Shown in pieces: positions 40,963-50,795 of a stretch of DNA of 60,938 nt; positions within the stretch are counted from its first letter, which is position 1; every line of letters starts with the position of its first letter. The translations under genes were made by a program, and so were the position numbers. This DNA comes from JAWWPY01 sp964412845. GTDB taxonomy: Bacteria; Actinomycetota; Actinomycetes; Streptosporangiales; Streptosporangiaceae. The notes below the pieces were generated by a model. That model did not search any database, was not told the origin of the DNA, and was given only the letters and a program-made list of their open reading frames with translations. The DNA is taken from positions 1 to 60,938 of the forward strand of contig CAYPQM010000013.1 in assembly GCA_964412845.1 (NCBI GenBank). The letters are read 5' to 3'.

Positions 40963-42591
40963 ATGGCTACTGAAGCTATTGGCGGAGAAACCCCAACACT
41001 ATTCTTGCGGAAAGCCACCGGCCTGGTCCGGGGCTGGTCGGTCCGCGACTCGATTATCTACGCGGCGCTGGCGACCAACTTCGTCACGCTCGGGCTGTAT
41101 GAGTTCACCTTCGCGGGTCCCGCGTTCCCCAAGGGCCAGTTCATCACCGCGGTGATCATCTCCGGGGTCTGGGTCTCGTTCCTCGTCATCGCGTATGCGG
41201 GGCTGGTCGTCACGATCCCGCGGGCGGGCGGCGACTACGTCTGGCAGAGCCGCATCCTGGGCAGCGGAGTCGGGTTCGTGCTGGCCGCCACCGGGTGGTG
41301 GTTCATCCTCTGGCTGTGGGCGCCGATCTACGGCAACATCCTGTCGGTCCAGTTGTTCCAGCCGCTCTGGGCCACCCTGAAGTGGACCTGGCCCGGCGGC
41401 GGTGCCGCCTGGTTCGGCACCAGCAACGGGATCTTCATCGTCACGCTGATCACGATCGCGCTGGCCGGCCTGCTGGTCTCACTCGGCATGTCCGGGTACG
41501 CGCGGATCCAGAAATGGTGCTTCCTGGGCGGCATGATCGGCTTCGCCGTCGTCGTGGTGCTGCTGCTGGCCAACTCGCACGCCAGCTTCATCAGCTCGTT
41601 CAACCTGGAAGGCCAGAAGCTGTTCGGCGTCAAGAACGCCTACAGTGCCACCAATGCCGCGGCGGCCAAGGCCGGATACACCACGTCTCCGCTGGGCTTC
41701 GGCCCGCTGGGGCCGACCATGCTGCTCGTGCCGGCCATGATGTTCTTCATCCTGTGGCCGAACTGGGGCGCCACGCTGTACGGCGAGATCCGCGGGGCGA
41801 GCGACTTCAGGCGGGTGTTCACCGGCATGTTCGCGGGCCTGTGGATCACTGTCGCCTGCACGGTCCTCTGCCTGCTGCTGATCGCCAAGACGGTGGGCTG
41901 GGACTTCTACCAGAACCTCAACGCGCTGGACTACAACCTCACGCCGACGTTCGGCATCTGGCCGTACCCGTTCCTGTTCGCCGGCTGGCTGGTGCACAAC
42001 ACGGTTTTCCAGGTCGCGCTGATCCTGGTGCTGAGCCTGTGGTTCTTCGGCTGGGTGGGCACCTTGTTCCTGTCCTCGACCCGGGTCATCTTCGCGGCCG
42101 CGTTCGACCGGGTGCTGCCCGACCGGGCGGCCGAGGTGTCCGAGAAGCGGAAGGTCCCGGTCTACTCGCTGATCCTGATGCTGCTCCCGGCGGCCGGCCT
42201 GGCCGCCGTCTACGCCTACTCGACGACGTTCCGGACCTACACGCTGGACGCCACCCTGGTCATCGCGGTGACCTACCTGGGCAGCGCCATCGCCGTGGTC
42301 ATCCTGCCGTGGCGCAAGCCTGACCTGTGGCGGGCGTCGCCGGCCAGCCGGATCAAGATCTTCGGTGTGCAGATCGTCCCGGTGGCCGGGGTCATCACCA
42401 TCGCGCTGCTCGTCTTCAACCTCTATGAGTGGCTCAGCAACAAGCTGTACTTCGTGAACAGCCGTGACTCGCTGATCTACATGGGCGCGATGTACGTGCT
42501 GGCCATCGTCGTGTTCGTGTCAGCCAGGATCATCCGCAACCGGCAGGGCATCGACCTGTCGCTGATCAACAAGGAGATCCCGGTCGAATAG
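40963..42591 (+). CDS. APC-superfamily permease
   Basis: The start is the ATG at 40963 because GGAGG sits seven bases in front; it gives 542 residues. A hydrophilic start is followed by about twelve hydrophobic helices. PRAGGDYVWQSRILGSGVGFV matches the helix 2-3 region of APC transporters (PRSGGxYxxxSR). The middle loop around residues 215-250 is longer than usual and Ala/Asn-rich (NAYSATNAAAAKAGYTTS). A terminator follows, yet the flavoprotein and ETF genes are just downstream, so it may import their substrate, probably an amino acid or methylated amine (inference). Confidence 0.87.
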   Translation: MATEAIGGETPTLFLRKATGLVRGWSVRDSIIYAALATNFVTLGLYEFTFAGPAFPKGQFITAVIISGVWVSFLVIAYAGLVVTIPRAGGDYVWQSRILGSGVGFVLAATGWWFILWLWAPIYGNILSVQLFQPLWATLKWTWPGGGAAWFGTSNGIFIVTLITIALAGLLVSLGMSGYARIQKWCFLGGMIGFAVVVVLLLANSHASFISSFNLEGQKLFGVKNAYSATNAAAAKAGYTTSPLGFGPLGPTMLLVPAMMFFILWPNWGATLYGEIRGASDFRRVFTGMFAGLWITVACTVLCLLLIAKTVGWDFYQNLNALDYNLTPTFGIWPYPFLFAGWLVHNTVFQVALILVLSLWFFGWVGTLFLSSTRVIFAAAFDRVLPDRAAEVSEKRKVPVYSLILMLLPAAGLAAVYAYSTTFRTYTLDATLVIAVTYLGSAIAVVILPWRKPDLWRASPASRIKIFGVQIVPVAGVITIALLVFNLYEWLSNKLYFVNSRDSLIYMGAMYVLAIVVFVSARIIRNRQGIDLSLINKEIPVE

Positions 42592-42604
42592 GCAGTTTCC
42601 CGAC

Positions 42605-42640
42605 CGGCCCCGTCGCCAGCGATCGTCGGCGGCGGGGCCG
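42605..42640 (+). terminator. Terminator hairpin after the permease gene
   Basis: CGGCCCCGTCGCC and GGCGGCGGGGCCG pair over 13 bp with one wobble around a 10-base loop, 13 bases past the permease stop. It should end or attenuate the permease transcript before the flavoprotein gene, which then needs its own promoter in the remaining 50 bases. Confidence 0.75.
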
Positions 42641-42692
42641 TGGCGTACCGTGGCGGCCGACGCTATACCAGAGACTGACGGGAACCACCAGC

Positions 42693-45206
42693 ATGAATGA
42701 CATCCCCAGGGCCAGCGCCGTCATCGTCGGTGCGGGCATCGTCGGCAACAGCCTCGCCTATCACCTGATGCGGCTCGGCTGGCGTGACCTCGTGCTGGTG
42801 GACAAGGGGCCGATGCCCAACCCGGGCGGCTCCACCGGCCACGCGTCCAACTTCATCTTCCCGATCGAGTACTCGAAGATGATGATGGAACTGACCCGGG
42901 ACAGTACCGAGCAGTACCAGGATCTCGGCGTATTCACCGAGAGCGGCGGCATCGAGGTCGCCCGCACCCCGGAGCGGATGGGTGAGCTGCGCAGGCGGTG
43001 CACGGCGGCCAAGGCCTGGCAGATCCCGGCCCAGCTGCTCACCCCGGCCGAGGTGGCCAAGCTGGTGCCCTACCTGGACGAGTCGGTCATCCTGGGCGGC
43101 GCGCACTTCCCCACGGTGGGCGTGGTGGACTCGCTGCGGGCCGGGACCCTGATGCGCGAGCAGGCCCAGCAGGCCGGCGCGCTGCGGGTGCTGGCCGGCG
43201 CCGAGGTGCTGGGCATCGAGACCACCGATGGCCGGGTCACCGCAGTGCGCACCACCCAGGGGGACATCGAGACCAGCGTGTGCGCCGTGTGCTGCGGGGT
43301 GTGGAGCCCGCGCATCGCGGCGATGGCCGGCGCCCGGATCCCGCTCACCCCGATCGTGCACCAGATGATCAGCGTCGGGCCCATCGAGCTGTTCGAGGGC
43401 ACCACCGGGGAGATCGCCTACCCGATCGTCCGGGATGTGGACACCAACATGTACGAGCGCCAGCACGGCGGCGACATGGAGGTCGGCTCGTACGCGCACC
43501 GGCCGATCATCGTCCGCCCCGACGACATCCCGTCCATCGAGGAATCGGTGCTGTCGCCCACCGAGATGCCGTTCACCGCCGATGACTTCGACCCGCAGTT
43601 GCTCCAGGCCCTGGAGCTGATGCCGGATCTGCTCGGGGATGAGCGGGCGGGCATCCGTTATGCCATTAATGGGCTGATCTCCATGACGCCGGACGGTCAC
43701 CCATTGCTCGGTGAGACGCCCGAGGTGGCCGGGCTGTGGTCGATCGCGGCGAGCTGGATCAAGGAGGGCCCGGGCATCGGGCGCGCGGTGGCTGAGTGGA
43801 TGACCGGCCAGGTCCCCGGGATCGACATCCACGAGGCCGACATCGCCCGGTTCTACCCGCACCAGCGCACCGCCGAGCACGTCCGGGCGCGGGCCCGGGA
43901 GGGCTTCAACAAGATGTACGGGATCGTGCACCCGGCCGAGCAGTGGGAGTCCGGGCGGCCGGTCCGGTGCAGCCCGGTCTACCAGCGCGAGCGCGACCTG
44001 GGCGCGGTGTTCATCGAGACCGTTGGCTGGGAGCGGCCGCAGTGGTACGCCTCGAACGAGGGGCTGCTGGAGAAGTACGCCGGGCAGCTGATGCCGCGCG
44101 ACGCCGAATGGGACGCCCGGTGGTGGTCACCCATCATCAACGCCGAGCACCTGGCCATGCGCGAGGCGGCCGGGCTGGTCGACCTCTCCGCGTTCGCGAT
44201 CTTCGACATCACCGGCCCGGGCGCCCTGGCCGCGGTGCAATCGGTCGCGGTGGCCCAGCTGGACGTGCAGCCCGGGCGGGTGGTCTACACCTCGCTGCTG
44301 GATGAGCGCGGCGGCTTCAAGGCCGACCTCACCATCATGCGGCTCGGCCCGCAGCGGTTCCGGGTGGTGACCGGAGGGGCCACCGGGATGGCGGACGCCC
44401 AGTGGTTCACCGGCCACCTGCCGGCCGACGGCACCGCGGCCCTGGCCGACCTGACGTCCGGGCAGTGCACGCTCGGCCTGTGGGGCCCGGTGGCCCGGAC
44501 CGTGCTGCAGGCCACCACCAGCGACGACGTGTCCCAGGCCGGCTTCGGCTTCGGCACCTGCCGGGAGATCGAGATCGGCGGGGTGACCGTGCTGGCCTCG
44601 CGCATCTCCTACGTGGGCGAGCTGGGCTGGGAACTGCACATCCCGATGGAGCAGGGCGCGAAGGTCTGGGACATCCTGTGGGCGGCCGGCCGGCCGCACG
44701 GGCTGGTGCCGGTCGGCATCGGCGTCTACGGGACCACGGGCCGGCTGGAGAAGGGCTACCGCGCCTACGGCAACGAGCTGACCGCCGACTACACCCTGGT
44801 CGAGGCAGGCATGACCCGGCCCCGGGTGAAGGAGCACCCGTTCACCGGCCGGGACGCGTACCTGGCCCAGCGGGACACCCCGCCGGCCGCGGTGCTCTGC
44901 ACGCTGACCGTGGATGACCACCGCAGCGCCTCCGGCCAGCTCCGCTACATGCTCGGCGGCGAGCCCGTGCTCGGCCCCGACGGCGAGGTGCTGGTCGACG
45001 CGAAAGGCCGCACCTCGTATGTGACCAGCGCCGGGTCCGGGCCATCGGTGGGCCAGCACCTGCTGATGGCCTACCTGCCCGCCGACCGCGCGGTCGAGGG
45101 CAGCCACCTCGCGGTGGAGTACCTGGCTGAGCAGTACCCGGTGACGGTCGCGGTGGCCGGCGCCAGGCCGCTGTTCGACCCGGAGAACCAGCGGGTCCGG
45201 AGCTGA
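42693..45206 (+). CDS. Dimethylglycine/sarcosine-dehydrogenase-like flavoprotein (DAO plus GcvT domains)
   Basis: An 837-residue two-part enzyme. The N-terminal DAO-type FAD domain has AVIVGAGIVGNSLAYHL and GGSTGHASNF, where His50 aligns with the residue that carries covalent FAD in dimethylglycine and sarcosine dehydrogenases. From about residue 430 it has the GcvT-like folate-binding domain (LVDLSAFAIFDITGPGALAAVQ, VGELGWELHIPMEQG, KEHPFTGRDAYL). Such enzymes demethylate N-methyl amino acids, pass the one-carbon unit to tetrahydrofolate and give electrons to ETF. The etfB and etfA genes follow after five bases, supporting that electron route. The exact methylated substrate is unknown. Confidence 0.88.
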   Translation: MNDIPRASAVIVGAGIVGNSLAYHLMRLGWRDLVLVDKGPMPNPGGSTGHASNFIFPIEYSKMMMELTRDSTEQYQDLGVFTESGGIEVARTPERMGELRRRCTAAKAWQIPAQLLTPAEVAKLVPYLDESVILGGAHFPTVGVVDSLRAGTLMREQAQQAGALRVLAGAEVLGIETTDGRVTAVRTTQGDIETSVCAVCCGVWSPRIAAMAGARIPLTPIVHQMISVGPIELFEGTTGEIAYPIVRDVDTNMYERQHGGDMEVGSYAHRPIIVRPDDIPSIEESVLSPTEMPFTADDFDPQLLQALELMPDLLGDERAGIRYAINGLISMTPDGHPLLGETPEVAGLWSIAASWIKEGPGIGRAVAEWMTGQVPGIDIHEADIARFYPHQRTAEHVRARAREGFNKMYGIVHPAEQWESGRPVRCSPVYQRERDLGAVFIETVGWERPQWYASNEGLLEKYAGQLMPRDAEWDARWWSPIINAEHLAMREAAGLVDLSAFAIFDITGPGALAAVQSVAVAQLDVQPGRVVYTSLLDERGGFKADLTIMRLGPQRFRVVTGGATGMADAQWFTGHLPADGTAALADLTSGQCTLGLWGPVARTVLQATTSDDVSQAGFGFGTCREIEIGGVTVLASRISYVGELGWELHIPMEQGAKVWDILWAAGRPHGLVPVGIGVYGTTGRLEKGYRAYGNELTADYTLVEAGMTRPRVKEHPFTGRDAYLAQRDTPPAAVLCTLTVDDHRSASGQLRYMLGGEPVLGPDGEVLVDAKGRTSYVTSAGSGPSVGQHLLMAYLPADRAVEGSHLAVEYLAEQYPVTVAVAGARPLFDPENQRVRS

Positions 45207-45211
45207 CCGGC

Positions 45212-45982
45212 ATGGACATCGGAGTCTGCGTCAAGCGGGTGCCCATGGTCGGCGGCAAGATCGCCGTCACCCCGGACGGGCAGGACGTGGACACCCGCCT
45301 GTCCGGCTTTACCGTCAGCCCGCACGAGGAATGCGCGGTGGAGGAGGCGGTCCGGCTCACCGAGCGGCTCGGCGGCACCGTCACCGTGCTCACCCTGGGC
45401 CCGTCCGAGGCGGCCGACCAGCTGCGGGACATGCTGGCGCTCGGCGCGGGGCGCGCGGTGCTGCTGGAGACCGACGGCCGCGAATGGGGGCCGATCGCCA
45501 CCGCGGCCGCGATCGCGGCCGTGGCGCGCAGCCGGGCGGAGAGCCCCGATGGGCCCTTTGACCTGCTGCTGTTCGGCAACGAGGCGGCCGACACCGGGGA
45601 CTACCAGGTGCCGGTGCGGGTCGCGCACCTGCTCGGGGTGCCGTGCGCCACCGGCATCAAGCACCTGGAGATCGACCCCGGCCGGGCCCGCGCCCGGCGC
45701 GAATACCGGGGCCGCGAGGAGGTCTTCGACGTCCCGCTGCCCGCCGTGATCAGCGTCAAGGAAGGCATCAACCTGCCGCGCTACCCGTCGCTGCCGGGCC
45801 GGCTGCGGGCCAAGCGGGCCGCCATCGAGACGCTGCATCCCGGCTGGCAGGGCGAAGGGCTGCGCAAGGAGGGTCTGCGGGTGCCCGCGCAGGAACACCA
45901 GCAGGCGCAACTGCTCGGGTCCGGTGTCGAGGCCGTGCCCGCGCTGCTGCGGGTGCTGGACGAGCTGGGGGTGCTGCCATGA
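45212..45982 (+). CDS. etfB: Electron transfer flavoprotein beta subunit
   Basis: A 256-residue ETF beta subunit: DIGVCVKRVPMVGGKIAVTPDGQDVD at the start, PHEECAVEEAVRLTERLGGTVTVLTLGP, FDLLLFGNEAADTGDYQVPVRVAHLLGVPCATGI (usual GKQAID replaced by GNEAAD) and VISVKEGINLPRYPSLPGRLRAKRAAIE with the signature recognition region. ETF beta binds AMP and partners with ETF alpha in taking electrons from dehydrogenases to the quinone pool. It begins five bases after the flavoprotein gene and overlaps etfA by four bases. Confidence 0.92.
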   Translation: MDIGVCVKRVPMVGGKIAVTPDGQDVDTRLSGFTVSPHEECAVEEAVRLTERLGGTVTVLTLGPSEAADQLRDMLALGAGRAVLLETDGREWGPIATAAAIAAVARSRAESPDGPFDLLLFGNEAADTGDYQVPVRVAHLLGVPCATGIKHLEIDPGRARARREYRGREEVFDVPLPAVISVKEGINLPRYPSLPGRLRAKRAAIETLHPGWQGEGLRKEGLRVPAQEHQQAQLLGSGVEAVPALLRVLDELGVLP

Positions 45983-46962
45983 CCGTGCTCTGCCTGGTCG
46001 AGCGGGACGGGGACGGGCTGGCCGACTCCTCGCTGCGGGTCCTGGCGTTCGGCCGGGAGCTGGCGCAGTCGTCCGGGACCGGGCTGAGCGCAGCCGTATT
46101 CGGCCCGGCCGCCCTGGCGCCCACCGGGGAACTGGGTGCCCACGGCGTGGCCGACGCGTACGTGATCGACTCACCGGAGTTCACCGCCTACGCCCCGGTG
46201 GCCTGGGCGCGGGCGCTGTCCGGGCTGGCCACGGACACATCCGCGACGGCGGTTATCGCGGCCGGCAGCGACCGGGGCAGCGAGCTGATGGCGCACCTGG
46301 CGGCGATCACCGGGCTGCCGATGGCCGCGAACTGCGTCTCGGCCACGGCGGCGGCCGGGGGCAGCTGCCGGCTCGTCCGCCAGCGCTGGGCCGGCAGCCT
46401 GCTGGAGGATGCCACGCTGGACGCCGCCACGGCGCTGCTCACGGTGGCCGTGGAGGCGGTCGCGGCCAGGCCGGCCGGGGTACCGGCCGTCCCCCGCGTG
46501 CATGCCGTCGAGCCTGCGCTGGCCGACGGTGACACCGACATCCGCGCGGTGGAGTCAGCCAGCCGGGACACGGGCGTCTCGCTGGCCACCGCGCGCGTGG
46601 TGATCGGCGGCGGGCGTGGCGTCGGCGGCCCCGAGGGGTTCGCGCCGCTGGAGGAACTGGCCGGGCTGCTCGGCGCGGCGGTCGGGGTGTCCCGGGTGGT
46701 GACCAGCCAGGGCTGGCGGCCGCACACCCAGCAGGTGGGCCAGACCGGCACCCGGATCACCCCCGAGCTGTACCTGGCCTGCGGGATCAGCGGAGCGATC
46801 CAGCACATGGCCGGCTGCCTGGGGGCCAAGCACATCGTGGCGATCAACACTGACCCGGGCGCGCCGATCATTTCCCGGGCCGAGTACGCGGTCATCGGCG
46901 ATCTTGGCCAGGTGATCCCGGCGCTGGTCGCGGAAATCAGGAAACGTCACGATCAGCCGTAA
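45979..46962 (+). CDS. etfA: Electron transfer flavoprotein alpha subunit
   Basis: The start is the ATG of the ATGA overlap with etfB, giving 327 residues. The N-terminal domain is shorter and less conserved (MTVLCLVERDGDGLADSSLRVL). The C-terminal FAD-binding domain is clear: ARVVIGGGRGVGGPEGFAPLEELAGLLGAAVGVSR, GQTGTRITPELYLACGISGAIQHMAG and HIVAINTDPGAPIISRAEYAVIGDL. With EtfB it forms the dimer that takes electrons from the flavoprotein encoded upstream, presumably on to ETF-quinone oxidoreductase encoded elsewhere. Confidence 0.93.
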   Translation: MTVLCLVERDGDGLADSSLRVLAFGRELAQSSGTGLSAAVFGPAALAPTGELGAHGVADAYVIDSPEFTAYAPVAWARALSGLATDTSATAVIAAGSDRGSELMAHLAAITGLPMAANCVSATAAAGGSCRLVRQRWAGSLLEDATLDAATALLTVAVEAVAARPAGVPAVPRVHAVEPALADGDTDIRAVESASRDTGVSLATARVVIGGGRGVGGPEGFAPLEELAGLLGAAVGVSRVVTSQGWRPHTQQVGQTGTRITPELYLACGISGAIQHMAGCLGAKHIVAINTDPGAPIISRAEYAVIGDLGQVIPALVAEIRKRHDQP

Positions 46963-46999
46963 CCTGCTGCCGCCCGCCGCTGGCGTGGCCGCAGCGGGA

Positions 47000-49380
47000 T
47001 CATCCCTGGTCAACGGCCGCCAGGTTGTCCCGGATCGTCCGGGTCATCGGGTGGTCAGGGCCCAGGGCCCGTTCGCAGTCGGCCAGCGTGCGCTGGAACA
47101 TGGCGATCGCCTCGGTCAGCCGCAGTGCCCCGTGGTAAGCCTGCGCCAGGTTCCCCCGTGACGTCAGGGTGCTGAGGTGACCAGGGCCCAGCACACGTTC
47201 GCAGTCGGCCAGGGTCTGCTCATACAGCGGCAGCGCGTCCTTGAGGCGGCCCGCTGAGTGGTAGGCCGAGGCCAGGTTGCCGCGGGCGGTGATCGTGTCC
47301 GGGTGGTCGGGGCCCTGGGCCTGTTCCCGGTCGGCCAGGGTCCGCTCGTACTGGGGCAGCGCGTCCTTGACCCGCCGCGCTGACTGGTAGGCGGAGGCGA
47401 GGTTGCCGCGGGCNNNNNNNNNNNNNNNNNNNNNNNNNNNNNNNNNNNNNNNNNNNNNNNNNNNNNNNNNNNNNNNNNNNNNNNNNNNNNNNNNNNNNNN
47501 NNNNNNNNNNNNNAGGCGAGGTTGCCGCGGGCCGTGAGCGTGTCGGGGTGGTCGGGGCCCTGGGCCTGCTCCCGGTCGGCGACGGTCCGCTCGAACAGCG
47601 GGATCGCTTCTTTCAGCCGGCCGGCCGCCAGGTAGGCGTAGGCCAGGCTGCCGCGCGCGGTCAGCGTGTCCGGGTGGCTGGCCCCCAGGGCCCGCCCCCG
47701 GTCGGCCAGGGTCCGCTCGTACTGGCTGATCGCCTCTTTCAGCCGGCCCGCCTGCTGATAGGCCCGGGCCAGGTCGCCGCGGGCGGTGAGGGTGTCCGGG
47801 TGGTCGGCGCCCAGCACCCATTCCTGGTCGGCCAGCGTCCGCTCGAACATGGCGATCGAGTCGTCCAGCCGTCCGGCCTGCTGGTAGGCGTGCGCCAGGT
47901 TGCCGTAGGAGGCCAGGGTCTGCGGGTGGCTGGGGCCCAGCAGGTGTTCCCGGTCGGCCAGGGTCCGCTCGTGCAGGCCGATGGCCTCGTCCAGGCTGCC
48001 CGCCGTATCCTGCGCGGCCGCGAGGTGATCACGGACGAGGAACGTCTGGGGGTGCGCCGGGCCCAGCAACCTGGTGCTGGTCACCATCATGTCCCGCCAG
48101 TACGCGATGGCCGCGCCGCGCAGCCGGGCGGCGTCCAGGCTCTGGCCGGCCCTGATCAGCACCCCGTGGCCGTGCGGCGTCCAGAGCAGTTCTGCTGCGG
48201 TTTCGTTCAGCAGCGCGGTGCTGTCCCGGAGCGCCTGGGCCAGCAGCGGGTCGCCGGCATCCCGCTCCGGCCAGGCTTCGAGCAGCGCGTCGGCGGCGGC
48301 GCGGACCGCCCGGTTGTGCTCGGCGGGGGCCAGGTGCTCCAGGACCAGGGCCTGGACCACCGGGTGGACCAGGACAGTACGGGCCGGGCTGGCCGGATTG
48401 ACGGTCAGCAAGCCCAGCCGGTACAGGTTGTTCACGGCGTCCCGCACCTGAGCCTGGTCGGCGGGCGTGGCGATATGCCCGGTGATGTAGCTGCACGCGG
48501 CGTGGCTGACCAGCACCATGCCGGGGATGCCACTCGGGTCCATCATCGCGGCCAGCACCAGGGCAGGTGAGGCCAGGCCAGCGGGGGGAAGCTGGCCGGC
48601 CTGGTCCACGGCCAGCGACCAGGTGACCTCCGTGGCCGGGGCCGGGTCGCTGGACAGGGCGCCGGTGAGCCGCCTCCGGCGGTCGGTGAACCAGCGCCGG
48701 TAGTCCCGGCAGCTCGTTCTGGTGTCGATCATCCAGGCGGTGGCCTGCGCCAGGGCGAGCGGATGACAGCCGAGGTCGGTGGCGAGGTCAAGCGCCTCGG
48801 TCCGCTGGCCCGGATCGTCATGCAGCCGGGCCGTCAGGTAGGCCAGCGCCTCCCGGAGCGTGTAGGGGCCGACGGGGACGATCCGCCGGCCAGGCCCGCG
48901 CAGCGCGTCATCCTGCCGCTCGGTGGTGAGCACGACCCGGCCCGCCGCGCCCTGCGGCCACAGCCCGGTCAGGTCGGCCGGATCAGCCAGATCGTCGAAG
49001 ATCACCAGCCACGACCGGTCTGTCTGCGCCAGCCACCTCAGAAACTGCGCGGCGTCGGCCTCGCCATCCTCATCGGCCTCGGTCATCCCGATGTCAGCGA
49101 GGGCCTGGGCGTAGCCGGTCACCACGGCCGCGCGGCTGAACGCGGTCACCCAGACCAGCAGGTCTACCGCGCCGGTTTCCCACAGGCTGTGCGCGATCGC
49201 GGACGCGAGCTGCGTCTTGCCGGTGCCGCCCAGCCGGTTCTCACCGGACTCGCCAGCCGGGGTCAGCACCACCGTCTCGCCGGGGGGCAGGCGGCCAGCG
49301 AGGCCGGACCCGGTCTCAGGCCGTGGGCTGTGACTGTCGGCCAGGGGCGGTACCCATCCTGACCGCACCGGCCAGTTCAC
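47000..49380 (-). CDS. STAND (NB-ARC-type) ATPase with C-terminal TPR array, interrupted by an assembly gap
   Basis: From a GTG at 49380 the protein has VPPLADSHSPRPE, a P-loop GGTGKTQLASAI (51-62), Walker B region WLVIFDDLADPADL, RVVLTTERQDD and then GCHPLALAQATAWM, the NB-ARC core. After a winged-helix-like part come at least eight 42-residue tetratricopeptide repeats with the signature GPDHPDTLTARGNLA. The 100-N gap at 47414-47513 falls between two near-identical repeats and breaks the frame because its length is arbitrary. Such proteins act as signalling or defence switches, usually with an N-terminal effector. None is seen here: an in-frame TAG lies about 23 codons upstream of the GTG. 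Confidence 0.82.
47414..47513. other. Assembly gap of 100 N inside the TPR array
   Basis: Exactly 100 N, a placeholder length. The flanks on both sides encode the same TPR segment (ARGNLA), so the gap marks collapsed or unresolved near-identical 126-bp repeats. The real number of repeats is unknown. Confidence 0.95.
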
Positions 49381-50041
49381 GTCGTGCGCCAGTACCAGGA
49401 GCGGCCAGCTACGGCCGGCCCTGGTTTCGTGGTGGCCAACGTGTTTCCGCTACGCACCCGGACTCTCCTGACGATCGGCGCCCAGTGGCACGGAACACAC
49501 TATGACGGAGTGACCGGAAATAAATGCCAATCGGGATGCAATCCCCGGCGGCCCGTTTCTGCCCGCAGCGAGGTTCCTGGCGACGTTACGGCGGGTGGCC
49601 GGCCGGATCAAAAGAGACCGCCATGTGCGCGTCTGGCTTCGGCAAATCCGCCGAATCCGGTCCGTTTCGCTGTGCTGCCGCATTGTCACCGGATGGTTTG
49701 CCGGCGGTTCAGAAGAAAACGTTTGCAGAATTGCCAGCAGCCCTGGCGCGCTGGCCGGAGCGCAGTCGCCGCAATCGATTTTTTTTAGTGGTCTGGGCCA
49801 GTAGTGCAGCCGGAGATCGTGATCTTGCGGTGTGGCGGTGCTGGACGCAGGACGGCCACCGTCTGATCATCGCGGGTTGTGTCGACTCTCGATGATCTTG
49901 CGGTGGCCGCTGCGCCGGGAGCTTTACCTGCCGAAGTCATGGACAGCCGACCCGGCCCGCTGCCGGGCAGCCGGCATCCCCGGCGGCACGGCGTTCGCGA
50001 CCAGGCCGGTGCTGGCGCGACGGTAACGATCGATAGCTGGG
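49381..50041. other. 661-bp stretch without a supportable gene
   Basis: The short open frames here have no recognisable domain, poor starts and mutually contradictory frames. The DNA is locally less GC-rich and includes a run of eight T at 49781-49788. It holds one copy of the dispersed 26-bp element (49800-49825). The promoter of the STAND gene should lie at its left end. It may be the remains of an eroded gene, but no homology is visible by eye. Confidence 0.6.
49800..49825 (-). repeat. Copy A of a dispersed 26-bp element with palindromic core
   Basis: On the minus strand this copy starts with the 12-bp core AGATCACGATCT, then three bases, GCTG, three bases and TACT. It matches the copy at 50987-51012 at 21 of 26 positions in the opposite orientation. 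It lies in non-coding DNA. Confidence 0.6.
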
Positions 50042-50725
50042 TTACCTGGCGCCCGGGGGGCCAGCGCCGGCCGGTTTACGGGCCAGGAGAAAGGCCTGCC
50101 GCGTCCTTTCGGTGAAGCTGCCGTCCTCATCGGGCTCGCGCAGCAGCTGGGCGCGCACGACCAGCCCGGCCTGGCCCAGCAGCCCGGCGACACGGTCCGG
50201 CTGCCGCCGGTGGAAGTCGAGCGAGATCGCATGACCCAGCGCCTCCGTCAGGTGCAACGGCTCGTCACCGACCTGGAACGCCAGCAGCACGAATCCGCCC
50301 GGGGCCAGCACCCGGCAGAATCCGGCGAAGACCTCTGGCAGCCGTTCTTCCGGGATGTGGATGATCGAGTACCAGGCCAGGACGCCGCCCAGGGCACCAT
50401 CCGGCAAGTCCAGGGCCAGCATCGAACCGACGTCGAACCGCAGGCCTGGGTGCGACCGCCGGGCCACCGCGACCATCTGCGGGGACAGGTCCACTCCGGA
50501 CACCGATAGTCCCAGGCCGCTCAGGTGTGCCGTCACGCGGCCGGTGCCACACCCGATGTCAGCGACCGGCCCTGCGCCGGCGGTGCGCACGAGCTCAGCG
50601 AATCCGGCGAGTACCGCCCGGTCCAGCGGCTTAGCCGCCAGCTCGGCACGGAAGTGCCCCGAGTAGTCAGCAGCCACAGCGTCATAAGACGCACGGGTAG
50701 CGCGCAGGAAGTCTGGTTCAGTCAC
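50042..50725 (-). CDS. Class I SAM-dependent methyltransferase
   Basis: The start is the GTG at 50725 (VTEPDFLRATRASYDAVAADY), the usual N-terminus of this group; a TTG at 50797 would add 24 atypical residues. The 227-residue protein has motif I VADIGCGTGRVTAHL, the acidic end of strand two in VSGVDLSPQMVAVAR, and YSIIHIPEERLPEVFAGFCRVLAPGGFVLLAFQVG covering motifs II and III. It methylates an unknown small molecule. It is flanked by non-coding repeats on both sides and seems to be a single-gene unit. Confidence 0.85.
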   Translation of the reverse strand: MTEPDFLRATRASYDAVAADYSGHFRAELAAKPLDRAVLAGFAELVRTAGAGPVADIGCGTGRVTAHLSGLGLSVSGVDLSPQMVAVARRSHPGLRFDVGSMLALDLPDGALGGVLAWYSIIHIPEERLPEVFAGFCRVLAPGGFVLLAFQVGDEPLHLTEALGHAISLDFHRRQPDRVAGLLGQAGLVVRAQLLREPDEDGSFTERTRQAFLLARKPAGAGPPGAR

Positions 50726-50795
50726 GGCCGGGAACCCTACCCCGCCGCACGGGAGACAGGCGGCCACGACCGCCACGTTGACTCCCGACCCGGAC

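Noticed and set aside
45643..45978. N-terminal extension of EtfA
   Set aside because: It is an out-of-frame reading of etfB; the ATG at 45979 gives a normal ETF alpha subunit and an ATGA overlap.
49450..49689. 79-codon minus-strand frame upstream of the STAND gene as its lost effector domain
   Set aside because: Arg-rich, no domain pattern, and it is in a region with no coding signal.
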